Below, piece after piece: positions 46,216 through 54,178 of a stretch of 64,000 nt of DNA. Positions within the stretch are counted from its first letter, which is position 1. Each line of letters starts with the position of its first letter. The notes below the pieces were generated by a model that was not told the DNA's origin, did not search any database, and was given only the letters and a program-made list of their open reading frames with translations. Source of the DNA: Chryseobacterium joostei (GTDB lineage: Bacteria; Bacteroidota; Bacteroidia; Flavobacteriales; Weeksellaceae); contig NZ_CP033926.1 in assembly GCF_003815775.1 (NCBI RefSeq), positions 682,001 through 746,000 of the forward strand. Direction: 5' to 3'. The position numbers and the translations under genes are program-made.

Positions 46216-46713
46216 TTATGACTTATTCTTTATTCCAATTAAATTTAAAGCATTAGAGGTCAAAAAGATATCATCAAAAACAATCAATGATTCCACATCC
46301 TTGAACCCTGTTGGCAACAAATCATTTTTATTGAAAGAAAGCTCTATGGACTCATCATAGGAAGCAATAATTCTGACCTTTGAATACCCGTTATAGCCCA
46401 CCTTAAAGCCCTCGAACATACATTTTCGTTCTGCTTTCTGATACTCGCCGTATTCTTCAAACCCAGCAATATCTGTTCTTTCTCCTTCATTATGCTCAAG
46501 TGATCTCCATGAAGTATAGTTTTTAGGTTCCTTCAGTACATTACCCTGTGGATCTACAGGAACAAACATTCCCAAAGTGAGGGATTGTTTTAGAAAATTA
46601 GCATAATTATTCATCAAATTTAAAATTTGAAGATCAGCATACCCTTCGTTGGCATAATATTCAAGCACGAAGGTTGTCATCGGAATCAGCTTGTGGGAAG
46701 CATCAGTCGGCAT
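46216..46713 (-). CDS. Conserved-looking hypothetical protein
   Basis: I do not recognise this 165-residue soluble protein. It has no signal peptide or membrane helix. It begins MPTDASHKLIPMTTFVLEYY and continues with a helical DLQILNLMNNYANFLKQ segment. The middle is rich in Gly, Glu and Tyr (EHNEGERTDIAGFEEYGEYQK), and the end looks like beta-strands (KVRIIASYDESIELSFN, ESLIVFDDIFLT). It is transcribed alone on the minus strand. The composition resembles proteins of toxin/immunity or phage-defence accessory regions, but nothing specific supports that. Confidence 0.6.
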   Translation of the reverse strand: MPTDASHKLIPMTTFVLEYYANEGYADLQILNLMNNYANFLKQSLTLGMFVPVDPQGNVLKEPKNYTSWRSLEHNEGERTDIAGFEEYGEYQKAERKCMFEGFKVGYNGYSKVRIIASYDESIELSFNKNDLLPTGFKDVESLIVFDDIFLTSNALNLIGIKNKS

Positions 46714-46844
46714 AATTGTTTTTCTTTATCGGGCGATAAAAATAGTATTTTTATTTACTCTACCCAACGAAACTATGAGAACAAGATGGAATTTATACCG
46801 ATTCTGAATAACGATAACAGACAAGAGATCCATTCTTTTTTCAG

Positions 46845-46852
46845 TATTTTTG
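46845..46852 (+). promoter_or_regulatory. Flavobacterial -7 element (TATTTTTG)
   Basis: This perfect TAnnTTTG overlaps the TTG at 46850, which therefore is not the start codon of the GNAT gene. Confidence 0.5.
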
Positions 46853-46876
46853 GGAACAAGAATGGTAATAATGACA

Positions 46877-47374
46877 ATGAATACTTCTCCACAGGATATT
46901 GATCAGATCCTTGGGTTATATAAAATGGCTTCCGACTTTAAGAAAAAAGTATCCGGTGTACAATGGCCGGAGTTTGAACGAAGCATGATAGAAACCGAAA
47001 TCCAGGAAAACCGCCTCTTTAAAATCGTCGTAGATCAGCAGGTGGCCTGCGTTTGGAGCATTACTTTTGATGACCAGCAGGTTTGGGAGGAAAAAAATGC
47101 AGATCCAGCTATATATATTCATAGAATTGCCACCAATCCTAACTTTCGGGGACAAAAATTTGTAGAACAAATCGTGGAATGGTCCAAGCAATTTGCCAAA
47201 GAGCACCATAAATTATATGTAAGAATGGATACTACAGCCGGAAATCAAAGACTTACAGAATATTACGTGAAATGTGGATTTTCTTATTTGGGCGACAAAA
47301 AGATTGCTGATACTGAGGGACGCCCTGCCCATTACCATAATGCAACCATGGGACTTTTCCAATTGGAAGCTTAA
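46877..47374 (+). CDS. GNAT-family N-acetyltransferase
   Basis: From the ATG at 46877 the protein has 165 residues (MNTSPQDIDQILGLYKMA); in-frame ATGs at 46862 and 46871 are alternatives. The acetyl-CoA motif A region is IYIHRIATNPNFRGQKFVEQIVEWSKQFAKE, with a degenerate pyrophosphate-binding loop NFRGQKF in place of RGxGxG/A. TAGNQRLTEYYVKCGFSYLGDKK is motif B. The acceptor is unknown. It converges on the alpha/beta hydrolase with 7 bases between stops. Confidence 0.82.
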   Translation: MNTSPQDIDQILGLYKMASDFKKKVSGVQWPEFERSMIETEIQENRLFKIVVDQQVACVWSITFDDQQVWEEKNADPAIYIHRIATNPNFRGQKFVEQIVEWSKQFAKEHHKLYVRMDTTAGNQRLTEYYVKCGFSYLGDKKIADTEGRPAHYHNATMGLFQLEA

Positions 47375-47381
47375 TATTTTA

Positions 47382-48479
47382 TTATTTACAGACAGGCTGA
47401 ACGTCATTTAATAACGTCACCAGCATTTTTCCGGGCTCTTCAACAGGAATTAAGTGTGCCGAATTTTCAAACCATATTCCCTTTTTAAAAGGAGCCTTTA
47501 CATTCTGAATCCATTGAGCAGTAGGTTCCGATGGCGTAGTATAGTCATGTCTGCCCATCAACATAAAAACCGGTATTGGAAATGTTTTAATATTCTTAAA
47601 ATCCGTATCAAGAAATTCCGATAGAACCTTTGAAAGAGTAAATAAACTTCCTTTACCAATGGCTTCCGCATCCTGATAGGAATATTCCGGGGACAATAAA
47701 GGGGCCTGAAAGAAATATCTGGAATTGTCTCTATAGGCCGTTAAACCGCCATAATATTGAGGCCATTTTCTTGCAATAATAATTCTGGATCTTGTAATAG
47801 GTGTATTTCCCGGATAAGGTGCAATGGAAGCCAATTCCTTTAATGCAACATCATTCTTGAGCCTTGTAGCTTCTTTTACAGCAAAATCTACGCTCAAACG
47901 TTCATTATCTCTGGTATTAATGATTTGTCCGATTCCTACATAAGCATAAAACAGATCCGGCCTTTTAAGAGCAGCTTTCATGGAAATTATAGTTCCCCAG
48001 CTATGCCCTATGAGAATAACTTTTTTCTTTTTATACTTTTCCTTAATCAATTCAGCCATTTGTATGGCATCATCCACATACTGATTGATATTGATGGTAT
48101 TCTTTAGCTTTAAAGTATCATTGGCATTATAGGTTTTTCCGGATGCCCTCTGATCATAATTAACTACTGTAAAATATTCTTCAATTGGTCTTTGAAACAT
48201 CCACATCACCGGAGCAATAGGAGAGGCGGGACCACCATGTACAAATATTATTACCGGATTTTCCTTATTCTGCCCACGTACATACACCCATTGCTGAACT
48301 CCTCCCACCGTTGCTTTGTACCTTTCCTGAATTCCATTGGGGCTCACAATGGAATCTAAATCCTTGATAATTTCCCTGGCTTCTCCATATTGGTCACATG
48401 GCTTCACTTGTCCAAATAGCACAAGAGAAAATAATAGGGTAATAACTGATAGAATATTATGTCTCATTATTTTTTGCAT
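47382..48479 (-). CDS. Secreted alpha/beta hydrolase, prolyl-iminopeptidase-like
   Basis: From the ATG at 48479 the protein has 365 residues and a signal peptide (MQKIMRHNILSVITLLFSLVLFGQ). The frame is open 18 codons further upstream, but that stretch disrupts the signal. The oxyanion motif HGGPASP, the strand VVNYDQRASGKT and the nucleophile elbow GHSWGT (Ser) match prolyl aminopeptidase-like hydrolases of family S33. The later LMGRHDYTTP segment and NSAHLIPVEEPG carry the Asp and His of the triad. The substrate is unknown. Confidence 0.85.
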   Translation of the reverse strand: MQKIMRHNILSVITLLFSLVLFGQVKPCDQYGEAREIIKDLDSIVSPNGIQERYKATVGGVQQWVYVRGQNKENPVIIFVHGGPASPIAPVMWMFQRPIEEYFTVVNYDQRASGKTYNANDTLKLKNTININQYVDDAIQMAELIKEKYKKKKVILIGHSWGTIISMKAALKRPDLFYAYVGIGQIINTRDNERLSVDFAVKEATRLKNDVALKELASIAPYPGNTPITRSRIIIARKWPQYYGGLTAYRDNSRYFFQAPLLSPEYSYQDAEAIGKGSLFTLSKVLSEFLDTDFKNIKTFPIPVFMLMGRHDYTTPSEPTAQWIQNVKAPFKKGIWFENSAHLIPVEEPGKMLVTLLNDVQPVCK

Positions 48480-48730
48480 AAAAATTTGATTCTTATAAAA
48501 GTATATAATATTCAATATGTCAATCACATACATTAAAAGTTACAAAGCATTTGAATTAAATGAAAACAGCTTCCATGAATGTCTTTGTGGGGGCTTTTGT
48601 AGTAGAAAACATTTAAAAAAAATCTGCTTCACTTTACTATTCACTATAGTAAATCACTGATTTTCAATTCAAAATACTGATTAATTTAAAAAAGGCTATC
48701 TTTACGAGAACCAAACAAAATAGTAATAAT

Positions 48731-49213
48731 ATGTCAGTTACACCAGAAGGAGCCAGGAAGGCTCAGTTATCCCTATCTGAAAGGGCACCCGTTGCCCATG
48801 CCGTTCTTTCGGGAGCAGAAAATATTTCAAAGTACAGCAATGGAGTATGTCATGATGTTGTTGCTTATGCCCTGTACATGAGAGGAGCAAGCATTAATCC
48901 AGACGAACTTGCTGGATCATCAGGCCAAAAATGGTTAAGTAAATTCAATTATCCCGCAGGAGAAAAATGGGATGGATATTCTCCAATTCCTAAAGGAAAA
49001 GCCATTGGGTTTTATAGATTAATAGACAAGACATGGTTTCACTCTGCCATTACAACAGGAAACGGAAATGAAATTAGATCAGTAAACGGATTCTCTTTGG
49101 GATCGGCATGGTCCGTTCCCGTAGATATGAAATGGGTTTTAGGAAAAATGAATTCCGATGGAACCTTTAATTATGACGGAACCAAAATAGAAGTGTATAT
49201 CTCTTCTTTATAA
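48731..49213 (+). CDS. NlpC/P60- or papain-fold-like putative amidase, cytosolic
   Basis: This 160-residue protein has no signal peptide. SKYSNGVCHDVVAYALYM supplies Cys40, and a later segment PKGKAIGFYRLIDKTWFHSAITTGNGNE supplies His104, followed by a possible third residue (Asn119 in RSVNGFS). The order Cys, then P-x-G-x-x-x-x-F, then H-x-A-I-x-x-G-N-G resembles NlpC/P60 peptidoglycan amidases. A small cytosolic enzyme of this kind could be a type VI secretion amidase effector or a housekeeping hydrolase. No immunity gene is adjacent: downstream is a terminator and zur. The assignment is by motif only. Confidence 0.6.
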   Translation: MSVTPEGARKAQLSLSERAPVAHAVLSGAENISKYSNGVCHDVVAYALYMRGASINPDELAGSSGQKWLSKFNYPAGEKWDGYSPIPKGKAIGFYRLIDKTWFHSAITTGNGNEIRSVNGFSLGSAWSVPVDMKWVLGKMNSDGTFNYDGTKIEVYISSL

Positions 49214-49235
49214 CAAAATTTCAATATCATCAATT

Positions 49236-49273
49236 AAAAACCTCTCTAAGCTTATACTTGGAGAGGTTTTTTG
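49236..49273 (+). terminator. Rho-independent terminator
   Basis: AAAAACCTCTC and GAGAGGTTTTTT pair, with a secondary AAG/CTT pairing inside the loop. Confidence 0.8.
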
Positions 49274-49342
49274 ATATTTTGTTTTCTTCTTATATGAACT
49301 TTTATCTTTCATTATTTTAAATAAACTTACGAAGTAAAGGAT

Positions 49343-49732
49343 TTATGTATTCGTACATTTCGGGCAAATTCCGCTGATTACAAAGTTATATTCCTCAGCC
49401 AGAAAATGATCTGGCAGGCTAATTTCAGGAATAGCATTTTCAATGCAGGTTACAGAATGACATTTTTTACAGTTAAAATGAACATGATTATGAAAATGCT
49501 GTTCATGCGTACATTTACCACTGCATTTTGCAAAATTCACAACACCATCCACATTAACAATTTTGTGAATAGATCCCTCATTTTCAAGCCTTTCCAACAC
49601 CCGGTAAATGGTAACCCTGTTGCATAGATCTCCTAGTTTTTTCTGAATATCAGAATGGGTTAGGGCTATATCAGAATGATTAATAAGGTTTAAAATTTCT
49701 GTTTTTGCGTGCGTATTTCTTACTTGTTTCAT
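49343..49732 (-). CDS. zur: Fur-family repressor, likely the zinc uptake regulator Zur
   Basis: This 129-residue DNA-binding repressor has a winged-helix half (IALTHSDIQKKLGDLCNRVTIYRVLERLENEGSIHKI). The histidine-rich sensor/hinge region is THEQHFHNHVHF (75-86). Two CxxC pairs form the structural zinc site: Cys88/Cys91 and Cys123/Cys126. Zur is preferred over Fur or PerR because the divergent genes are a MerC-like protein, a COG0523 zinc GTPase and a metallophosphatase. A palindrome 5 bases upstream of its own ATG suggests autoregulation. Confidence 0.85.
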   Translation of the reverse strand: MKQVRNTHAKTEILNLINHSDIALTHSDIQKKLGDLCNRVTIYRVLERLENEGSIHKIVNVDGVVNFAKCSGKCTHEQHFHNHVHFNCKKCHSVTCIENAIPEISLPDHFLAEEYNFVISGICPKCTNT

Positions 49733-49736
49733 TTTT

Positions 49737-49757
49737 TAATGCAACAAAGTTGCGTTA
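49737..49757. promoter_or_regulatory. Candidate Zur operator 1
   Basis: This is a 21-bp palindrome with the perfect core GCAAC-AAA-GTTGC and flanks TAAT / GTTA, one mismatch in 9-bp arms. It lies directly upstream of zur and about 60 bases upstream of the MerC gene. Confidence 0.72.
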
Positions 49758-49773
49758 TTTGGTTTTTTATATT

Positions 49774-49797
49774 TACTTTTGCAACAAAGTTACGATA
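49774..49797 (+). promoter_or_regulatory. Candidate Zur operator 2 overlapping a -7 element
   Basis: The box GCAAC-AAA-GTTAC (21-bp site 49777-49797) overlaps the TACTTTTG -7 element at 49774-49781. Bound repressor would block the promoter of the MerC-COG0523 genes. It is centred 40 bases from operator 1. Confidence 0.7.
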
Positions 49798-49819
49798 AGA
49801 AATTTAAATCCTATGTTCT

Positions 49820-50158
49820 ATGAAATCAAAAATTCTTGATGCTGTTGGAATTTCAGCTGCCGTTTTATGTCTTATTCATTGTATTGTTTTTCCATTATTA
49901 CTCATCATTCCATTGGGAATATCGCATAACCCTTATGTTGACTTGGCTTTTCTTGTGATTGGAGCCTTGGTGGTTTTTAGAATAACAAGACATATGACCA
50001 ATTATTGGCTAAAATTTTTGTTTTGGGTATCTATTCTTCTCATCTCAATTTCAGTATTAACAGATTTACTATTTGAAATCCATCTTCCATTGATATATGT
50101 TGGGGCTATTGGTTTAATAGCAGGTCATATCATCAATTTTAAAAATCATAAACATTAA
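49820..50158 (+). CDS. MerC-domain-like inner membrane protein
   Basis: This 112-residue protein has four membrane helices. The first helix ends in AAVLCLIHCIVFPLLLIIP, which contains Cys17 and Cys21 around His20, as in MerC mercury-transport proteins. The C-terminus ends in KNHKH. In this zinc-regulated locus a role in zinc movement or sensing is more likely than mercury: no merA, merT or merR is present. It is the first gene behind the two candidate Zur operators and lies 6 bases before the COG0523 gene. Confidence 0.82.
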   Translation: MKSKILDAVGISAAVLCLIHCIVFPLLLIIPLGISHNPYVDLAFLVIGALVVFRITRHMTNYWLKFLFWVSILLISISVLTDLLFEIHLPLIYVGAIGLIAGHIINFKNHKH

Positions 50159-50164
50159 GAATAC

Positions 50165-51364
50165 ATGATGAAAAAACTCCCTGTAACAGTACTCAGTGGT
50201 TTTCTTGGAGCCGGAAAGACAACTTTATTGAATCATATTCTGCATAATAAGCAAGGCTTAAAAGTCGCAGTAATTGTTAATGATATGAGTGAAGTCAATA
50301 TTGATGCACGCCTTGTTGAAAACCAAAATACTCTTTCAAGAACAGAAGAAAAGCTGGTAGAAATGAGTAACGGATGTATCTGCTGTACGCTAAGAGAAGA
50401 TCTGATGGTAGAAGTAGAACGTTTAGCCCATGAAAATCGTTTTGACTATCTTTTGATTGAAAGTACCGGAATTAGTGAACCCATTCCCGTAGCCCAGACT
50501 TTTACCTATATTGATGAAGAAAGCGGAATAGATCTTTCGCGTTTCAGTTATATTGATACCATGGTAACTGTTGTGGATGCTTTCAATTTCATGAAGGATT
50601 TTGCATCCAATGAACGATTGCAGGATCGTGACCTTACCGATATGGAGGGAGATTATCGTACCATTGTAAACCTTCTTACCGATCAGATTGAATTTGCCAA
50701 CATCATTATTCTGAATAAAACAGATCTCGTAGATCCGGAAACTCTTGGATTTTTAAAATCAGCTATAAAAAAACTGAATCCTGAAGCTACAATTCTTCAG
50801 TCAGAATTTAGTAAAGTGGATCCACAATATATTTTAAATACACAACTTTTCGATTTTGATAAAGCACAGGCTTCTGCAGGATGGCAAAAAGAATTGCAAA
50901 CTGATCATCATACTCCGGAAACTGAAGAATATGGAATCAGTTCCGTAGTATTTAGAGAGGAAAAGCCATTTCATCCAATGAGACTTTGGGAATATTTGAA
51001 TAATTATCCTGAAGGAATACTGAGAGCTAAAGGTTTATTCTGGCTGGCTTCCAGACCTGATGATGCTCTTAATTTTTCTCAGGCTGGAGGTTCCTTTCGT
51101 TTGGAAAAAGCAGGAGTTTGGTGGGGAAGTATGCCAATGAATCATAGAGTACAATATTCTTCATTCATAGAAAATCAGGAGTTTATTGAAAGCAGATGGG
51201 ATAAAAACTGGGGAGACAGAATTAATGAGCTTGTTTTTATCGGGCAAAACCTGAATAAGGATCAAATGGTACAGGATCTTAAGGATTGTCTTATCAACGA
51301 TAAGGAAAAAGAACTAATGGACCAAAAGCAGGATTTTGAAGACCTTTTTCCACAAAACATTTAA
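50165..51364 (+). CDS. COG0523 family GTPase (zinc metallochaperone, ZagA/YciC-like)
   Basis: This 399-residue cytosolic GTPase has the Walker [16 protein letters not shown] (12-26) and the metal-binding motif GCICC (Cys71, Cys73, Cys74). The switch segment is [16 protein letters not shown], the G4 motif is NKTD, and the CobW C-terminal domain follows ([28 protein letters not shown]). Zur-controlled members deliver zinc to essential enzymes during starvation. The candidate Zur boxes upstream support this subfamily rather than CobW or nickel chaperones. Confidence 0.9.
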   Translation: MMKKLPVTVLSGFLGAGKTTLLNHILHNKQGLKVAVIVNDMSEVNIDARLVENQNTLSRTEEKLVEMSNGCICCTLREDLMVEVERLAHENRFDYLLIESTGISEPIPVAQTFTYIDEESGIDLSRFSYIDTMVTVVDAFNFMKDFASNERLQDRDLTDMEGDYRTIVNLLTDQIEFANIIILNKTDLVDPETLGFLKSAIKKLNPEATILQSEFSKVDPQYILNTQLFDFDKAQASAGWQKELQTDHHTPETEEYGISSVVFREEKPFHPMRLWEYLNNYPEGILRAKGLFWLASRPDDALNFSQAGGSFRLEKAGVWWGSMPMNHRVQYSSFIENQEFIESRWDKNWGDRINELVFIGQNLNKDQMVQDLKDCLINDKEKELMDQKQDFEDLFPQNI

Positions 51365-51378
51365 AATTAACCATTTAT

Positions 51379-51399
51379 TAATGCAACTAGGTTACGATA
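51379..51399. promoter_or_regulatory. Candidate Zur operator 3
   Basis: GCAAC-TAG-GTTAC with the same flanks (TAAT / GATA) as operators 1 and 2. It lies between the COG0523 and alkaline phosphatase genes, 41 bases before the phosphatase ATG. Confidence 0.65.
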
Positions 51400-51439
51400 G
51401 ATTAATATATGCAATAACTTAGTACATTATTTTAAAGCT

Positions 51440-52834
51440 ATGGACAGAAGAAAATTTCTAAAAGGCTCGGTATTACTTTCAGGGCTGTTATCTCTTTCAC
51501 CCTTAGAACTTTGGAGTTTACAAAAGGGTATAGAGCAGCCCAAGATTGGAAAAGCAAAAAACATCATATTTATGGTCAGTGACGGAATGAGTCTTGGAAC
51601 TCTTTCAATGGCTGATCTTTATTCAAGGAATATTTTAGGAAAAGGAAGCCATTGGCTCAATCTTTATCATGAGAAAAAAGTTTCGCGTGCCTTAATGGAC
51701 ACAGCTTCGGCCAGCTCAATTGTTACGGATTCTGCGGCTGCCAGCTCTGCCTTTGGAGGAGGAATAAGAGTGAAAAATGGGGTATTGAATATGGGTGCCA
51801 ATGGAGAAAAGCATATTCCTATATGGCAAAAATTCAAAAAGGCAGGAAAGAAAATAGGTTGTGTGACAACGGTTACTGCTACCCATGCCACTCCTGCAGG
51901 ATTTTGTGTTAACTCCGCGAAAAGAAATGCAGAACCTCAAATTGCTGAAATGTATGCAGATCTGGGAATAGATGTTTTAATGGGGGGTGGAGATGAATTC
52001 TTCAGCTCTGATAAAAGGGAAGATAAAAAAGACCTTTATTCTGTATACAGAGAAAAGAAATATCAAATTTTTAAGAATCGTACTGACCTTAATTCCATTA
52101 AAAAAGGAGAAAAAGTGCTAGGAATTTTCAGTACAGGAGCATTGCCTTACACCATCGATAAAAACCATCTTTCTGAATTTAAAGATACACCCACTTTAGC
52201 AGAAATGGCAAGCGTGGCTATTGATCAGATGAAAGAGCATCCGGAAGGTTTCGTTCTCCAGATAGAGGGAGGAAAAGTGGATTGGGCAGCTCACGCCAAT
52301 GATGTGGCAGCACTCATTCACGACCAGCTTGCATTTGATGAAGCCGTGAAAACCGTAATGGATTTTGCCGAAAAAGATGGAAATACCTTGGTCATCATTA
52401 CTACAGATCACGGAAATGCCAATCCCGGAACTATTTACGGTTCAGACGCTACTGCCCATTTCAACAGCATTTCAGCTTATCAGTATACCAATGAATATAT
52501 TCTGAATAAAATCCACAAGGACTTTTCCATTAAGGACATTAAAGACTGGATATATGAGGGCAACAAGCTTATTCTGAATGATGATGAAGCCAAGCATTTA
52601 CTAAGCTTTTACAACGGGCTTGAAAAGGAAGAGGGACTTTATAATTATAAGAAATTACCATTTAAACTTTATTCTGAAATTCAGAAAAGCAGAAATTCGG
52701 TAGGGTGGATCAGTATGGATCATTCGGGAGACTATGTAGAAGTAGCTGCTTATGGGCCAGGAAGTGAACTTTTGCAACCTTTCATTAAAAATACGGATCT
52801 ACATTATTTAATGTTGAAGGCATCTTCCATATAA
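51440..52834 (+). CDS. Alkaline phosphatase (PhoA superfamily), Tat-exported
   Basis: This 464-residue phosphomonoesterase starts with a twin-arginine signal (MDRRKFLKGSVLLSGLLSLSP), so it is exported folded. The nucleophile region DTASASSIVTDSAAASSAFGGG carries the phosphorylated serine. Further metal ligands lie in VSDGMS, THATPA, EGGKVDWAAHAND, TTDHGN and DHSGDYV. Classical PhoA uses two zinc ions and magnesium. Its own candidate Zur box is unexpected for a zinc enzyme and suggests either zinc scavenging or a different metal. A terminator follows. Confidence 0.88.
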   Translation: MDRRKFLKGSVLLSGLLSLSPLELWSLQKGIEQPKIGKAKNIIFMVSDGMSLGTLSMADLYSRNILGKGSHWLNLYHEKKVSRALMDTASASSIVTDSAAASSAFGGGIRVKNGVLNMGANGEKHIPIWQKFKKAGKKIGCVTTVTATHATPAGFCVNSAKRNAEPQIAEMYADLGIDVLMGGGDEFFSSDKREDKKDLYSVYREKKYQIFKNRTDLNSIKKGEKVLGIFSTGALPYTIDKNHLSEFKDTPTLAEMASVAIDQMKEHPEGFVLQIEGGKVDWAAHANDVAALIHDQLAFDEAVKTVMDFAEKDGNTLVIITTDHGNANPGTIYGSDATAHFNSISAYQYTNEYILNKIHKDFSIKDIKDWIYEGNKLILNDDEAKHLLSFYNGLEKEEGLYNYKKLPFKLYSEIQKSRNSVGWISMDHSGDYVEVAAYGPGSELLQPFIKNTDLHYLMLKASSI

Positions 52835-52882
52835 ACAGAAAACATTTTTAAACACATATTTTACATTTTTAACAAGTTTTTA

Positions 52883-52922
52883 AAAACAGGCTATTCAAAA
52901 TATTGAATAGCCTGTTTATTTT
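52883..52922. terminator. Terminator between convergent genes
   Basis: AAACAGGCTATTCAA and TTGAATAGCCTGTTT pair around AATA. It follows the phosphatase and precedes the stop of the convergent XRE gene. Confidence 0.88.
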
Positions 52923-52954
52923 ATCAGGATAAATATCCCTGTTAATCATATAAT

Positions 52955-53743
52955 TTATGAAGATTTTTTGCGACGTCCGGAAACCTTTTTATCAAGATCC
53001 TTAATATCTTGTCTCAATTCACGGAACATCTCCTTAAAATTATAGCTTTCATAATCTCCAGGTTCAAAGTCCTCAGGGAAAATTCCCGAAGCATACTGCC
53101 AGATTTCCACAACATCCTCAAACGGAATATCGTAAGGCTCGTAGAAAGAGTTATCTGCACTTACAGAAATAGAATTTCCTTTCTTCTCTTTAAAGCGTTT
53201 GTAGGTAATCCCATCATTCAGGGTGATAAAAACATAGGTTTTCCCAGGTTTCAATTCATCAATTCCCTCTACATATTTCCCTACAATATAGGACCCATTT
53301 CTAAATGGTGGCATAGAGTCTCCATCTGCCGGAAAAGCTCTGTATTTCCCATTCGTTAAAAAAGGAAGTGCAATCCTTTGAAGACTTTCTATATATTCCA
53401 CATCACTATACCCTTCAAGATATCCCATGGATGCTTTCTGCGGAATAATTTCTATGGTATCATTCCCAAGATCATCAACGGCTACAGGAAGAACAATCCT
53501 GTTGTCAGGAAGCTTCAGCATTTCGTCCATTGGATATTTCTGAATGTCTACAGACAACATAAGGTCAATGCTGACATGAAAATATTTTGATATTTTGATC
53601 AAAAGCTCAATAGGAGGTTCCGAAATTCCGTTTTCATATTTCGAATACCTCACTCGGGAGATCAATAGTTCGTCAGCAACATTCTGTTGGGAGAGCTTTC
53701 TCTTGGCTCTTAAAAAGCGTATATTATTTGAAAAAATTGACAT
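52955..53743 (-). CDS. LexA-like XRE-family regulator (HTH plus S24 peptidase-like domain)
   Basis: From the ATG at 53743 (MSIFSNNIRFLRAKRK) the protein has 262 residues; the 33 codons open upstream cross the promoter. The helix-turn-helix is LSQQNVADELLISRVRYSKYENGISEPP. The C-terminal half has the S24 signature FPADGDSMPPFRNGSYIVG (Ser) with a later Lys in GITYKRFKEK. It may undergo RecA-triggered or spontaneous self-cleavage like LexA or phage repressors, or it may be an inactive relative. No prophage genes are adjacent. A basic tail (KKVSGRRKKSS) ends the protein. Confidence 0.85.
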   Translation of the reverse strand: MSIFSNNIRFLRAKRKLSQQNVADELLISRVRYSKYENGISEPPIELLIKISKYFHVSIDLMLSVDIQKYPMDEMLKLPDNRIVLPVAVDDLGNDTIEIIPQKASMGYLEGYSDVEYIESLQRIALPFLTNGKYRAFPADGDSMPPFRNGSYIVGKYVEGIDELKPGKTYVFITLNDGITYKRFKEKKGNSISVSADNSFYEPYDIPFEDVVEIWQYASGIFPEDFEPGDYESYNFKEMFRELRQDIKDLDKKVSGRRKKSS

Positions 53744-53760
53744 TGATACAAGTATGTAGG

Positions 53761-53768
53761 CAAAAATA
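53761..53768 (-). promoter_or_regulatory. -7 element of the XRE gene (TATTTTTG on the minus strand)
   Basis: This perfect TAnnTTTG lies 17 bases upstream of the ATG at 53743. It rules out the longer N-terminal extension. Confidence 0.6.
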
Positions 53769-54141
53769 CAAATTTTGCCCCCGTTATCAATGCCCAGAAT
53801 CGGTTTTACCTTAAAAAGTGAGTAAATTCGACTTTTCTCCAATAAAGTTGGCTAAAAAGAGCAGTCAAAAATCTTCTTTTCCTAATCTAAACCTCTGATT
53901 TTCGGATCAAAACAAGTCTTTTTACAAAGCAGGGATATTATTCATAATAAAACACCATTTGAGTTAAAAAATTAACTCTAAAATTCCCAAGTTGAAATAT
54001 GTTTTTTAACATTTAGAAAATCAAACAGATATAATAAAAAATGGAATATTCATAAAATAACAATTATATTAACGAAATATTAAATTATAAAATTATTTAA
54101 TTATTTTATTCAAAAAAATATCTACACATGTTTATTTGTCA

Positions 54142-54149
54142 TATATTTG
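54142..54149 (+). promoter_or_regulatory. -7 element of the glycine-rich peptide gene (TATATTTG)
   Basis: This perfect TAnnTTTG lies 29 bases upstream of the ATG at 54179, giving a leader of about 23 bases. No -35-like TTG is well placed. Confidence 0.6.
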
Positions 54150-54178
54150 TGATGTATTAATCATATAAAATTTTAATC

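Larger units (their letters stand above)
53744..54178. other. AT-rich divergent promoter region
   Basis: These 435 bases separate the XRE gene and the glycine-rich peptide gene. They hold a -7 box for each (53761-53768 minus strand, 54142-54149 plus strand). The centre is very AT-rich (poly-A and poly-T tracts) with no open frame of note. Confidence 0.5.

Noticed and set aside
51408..51428. A fourth Zur box before the phosphatase (ATGCAATAACTTAG)
   Set aside because: Only the left half-site fits; the right half does not pair.
52955..53842. Prophage remnant suggested by the LexA-like repressor
   Set aside because: No integrase, structural or lysis genes lie nearby, and base composition does not change.
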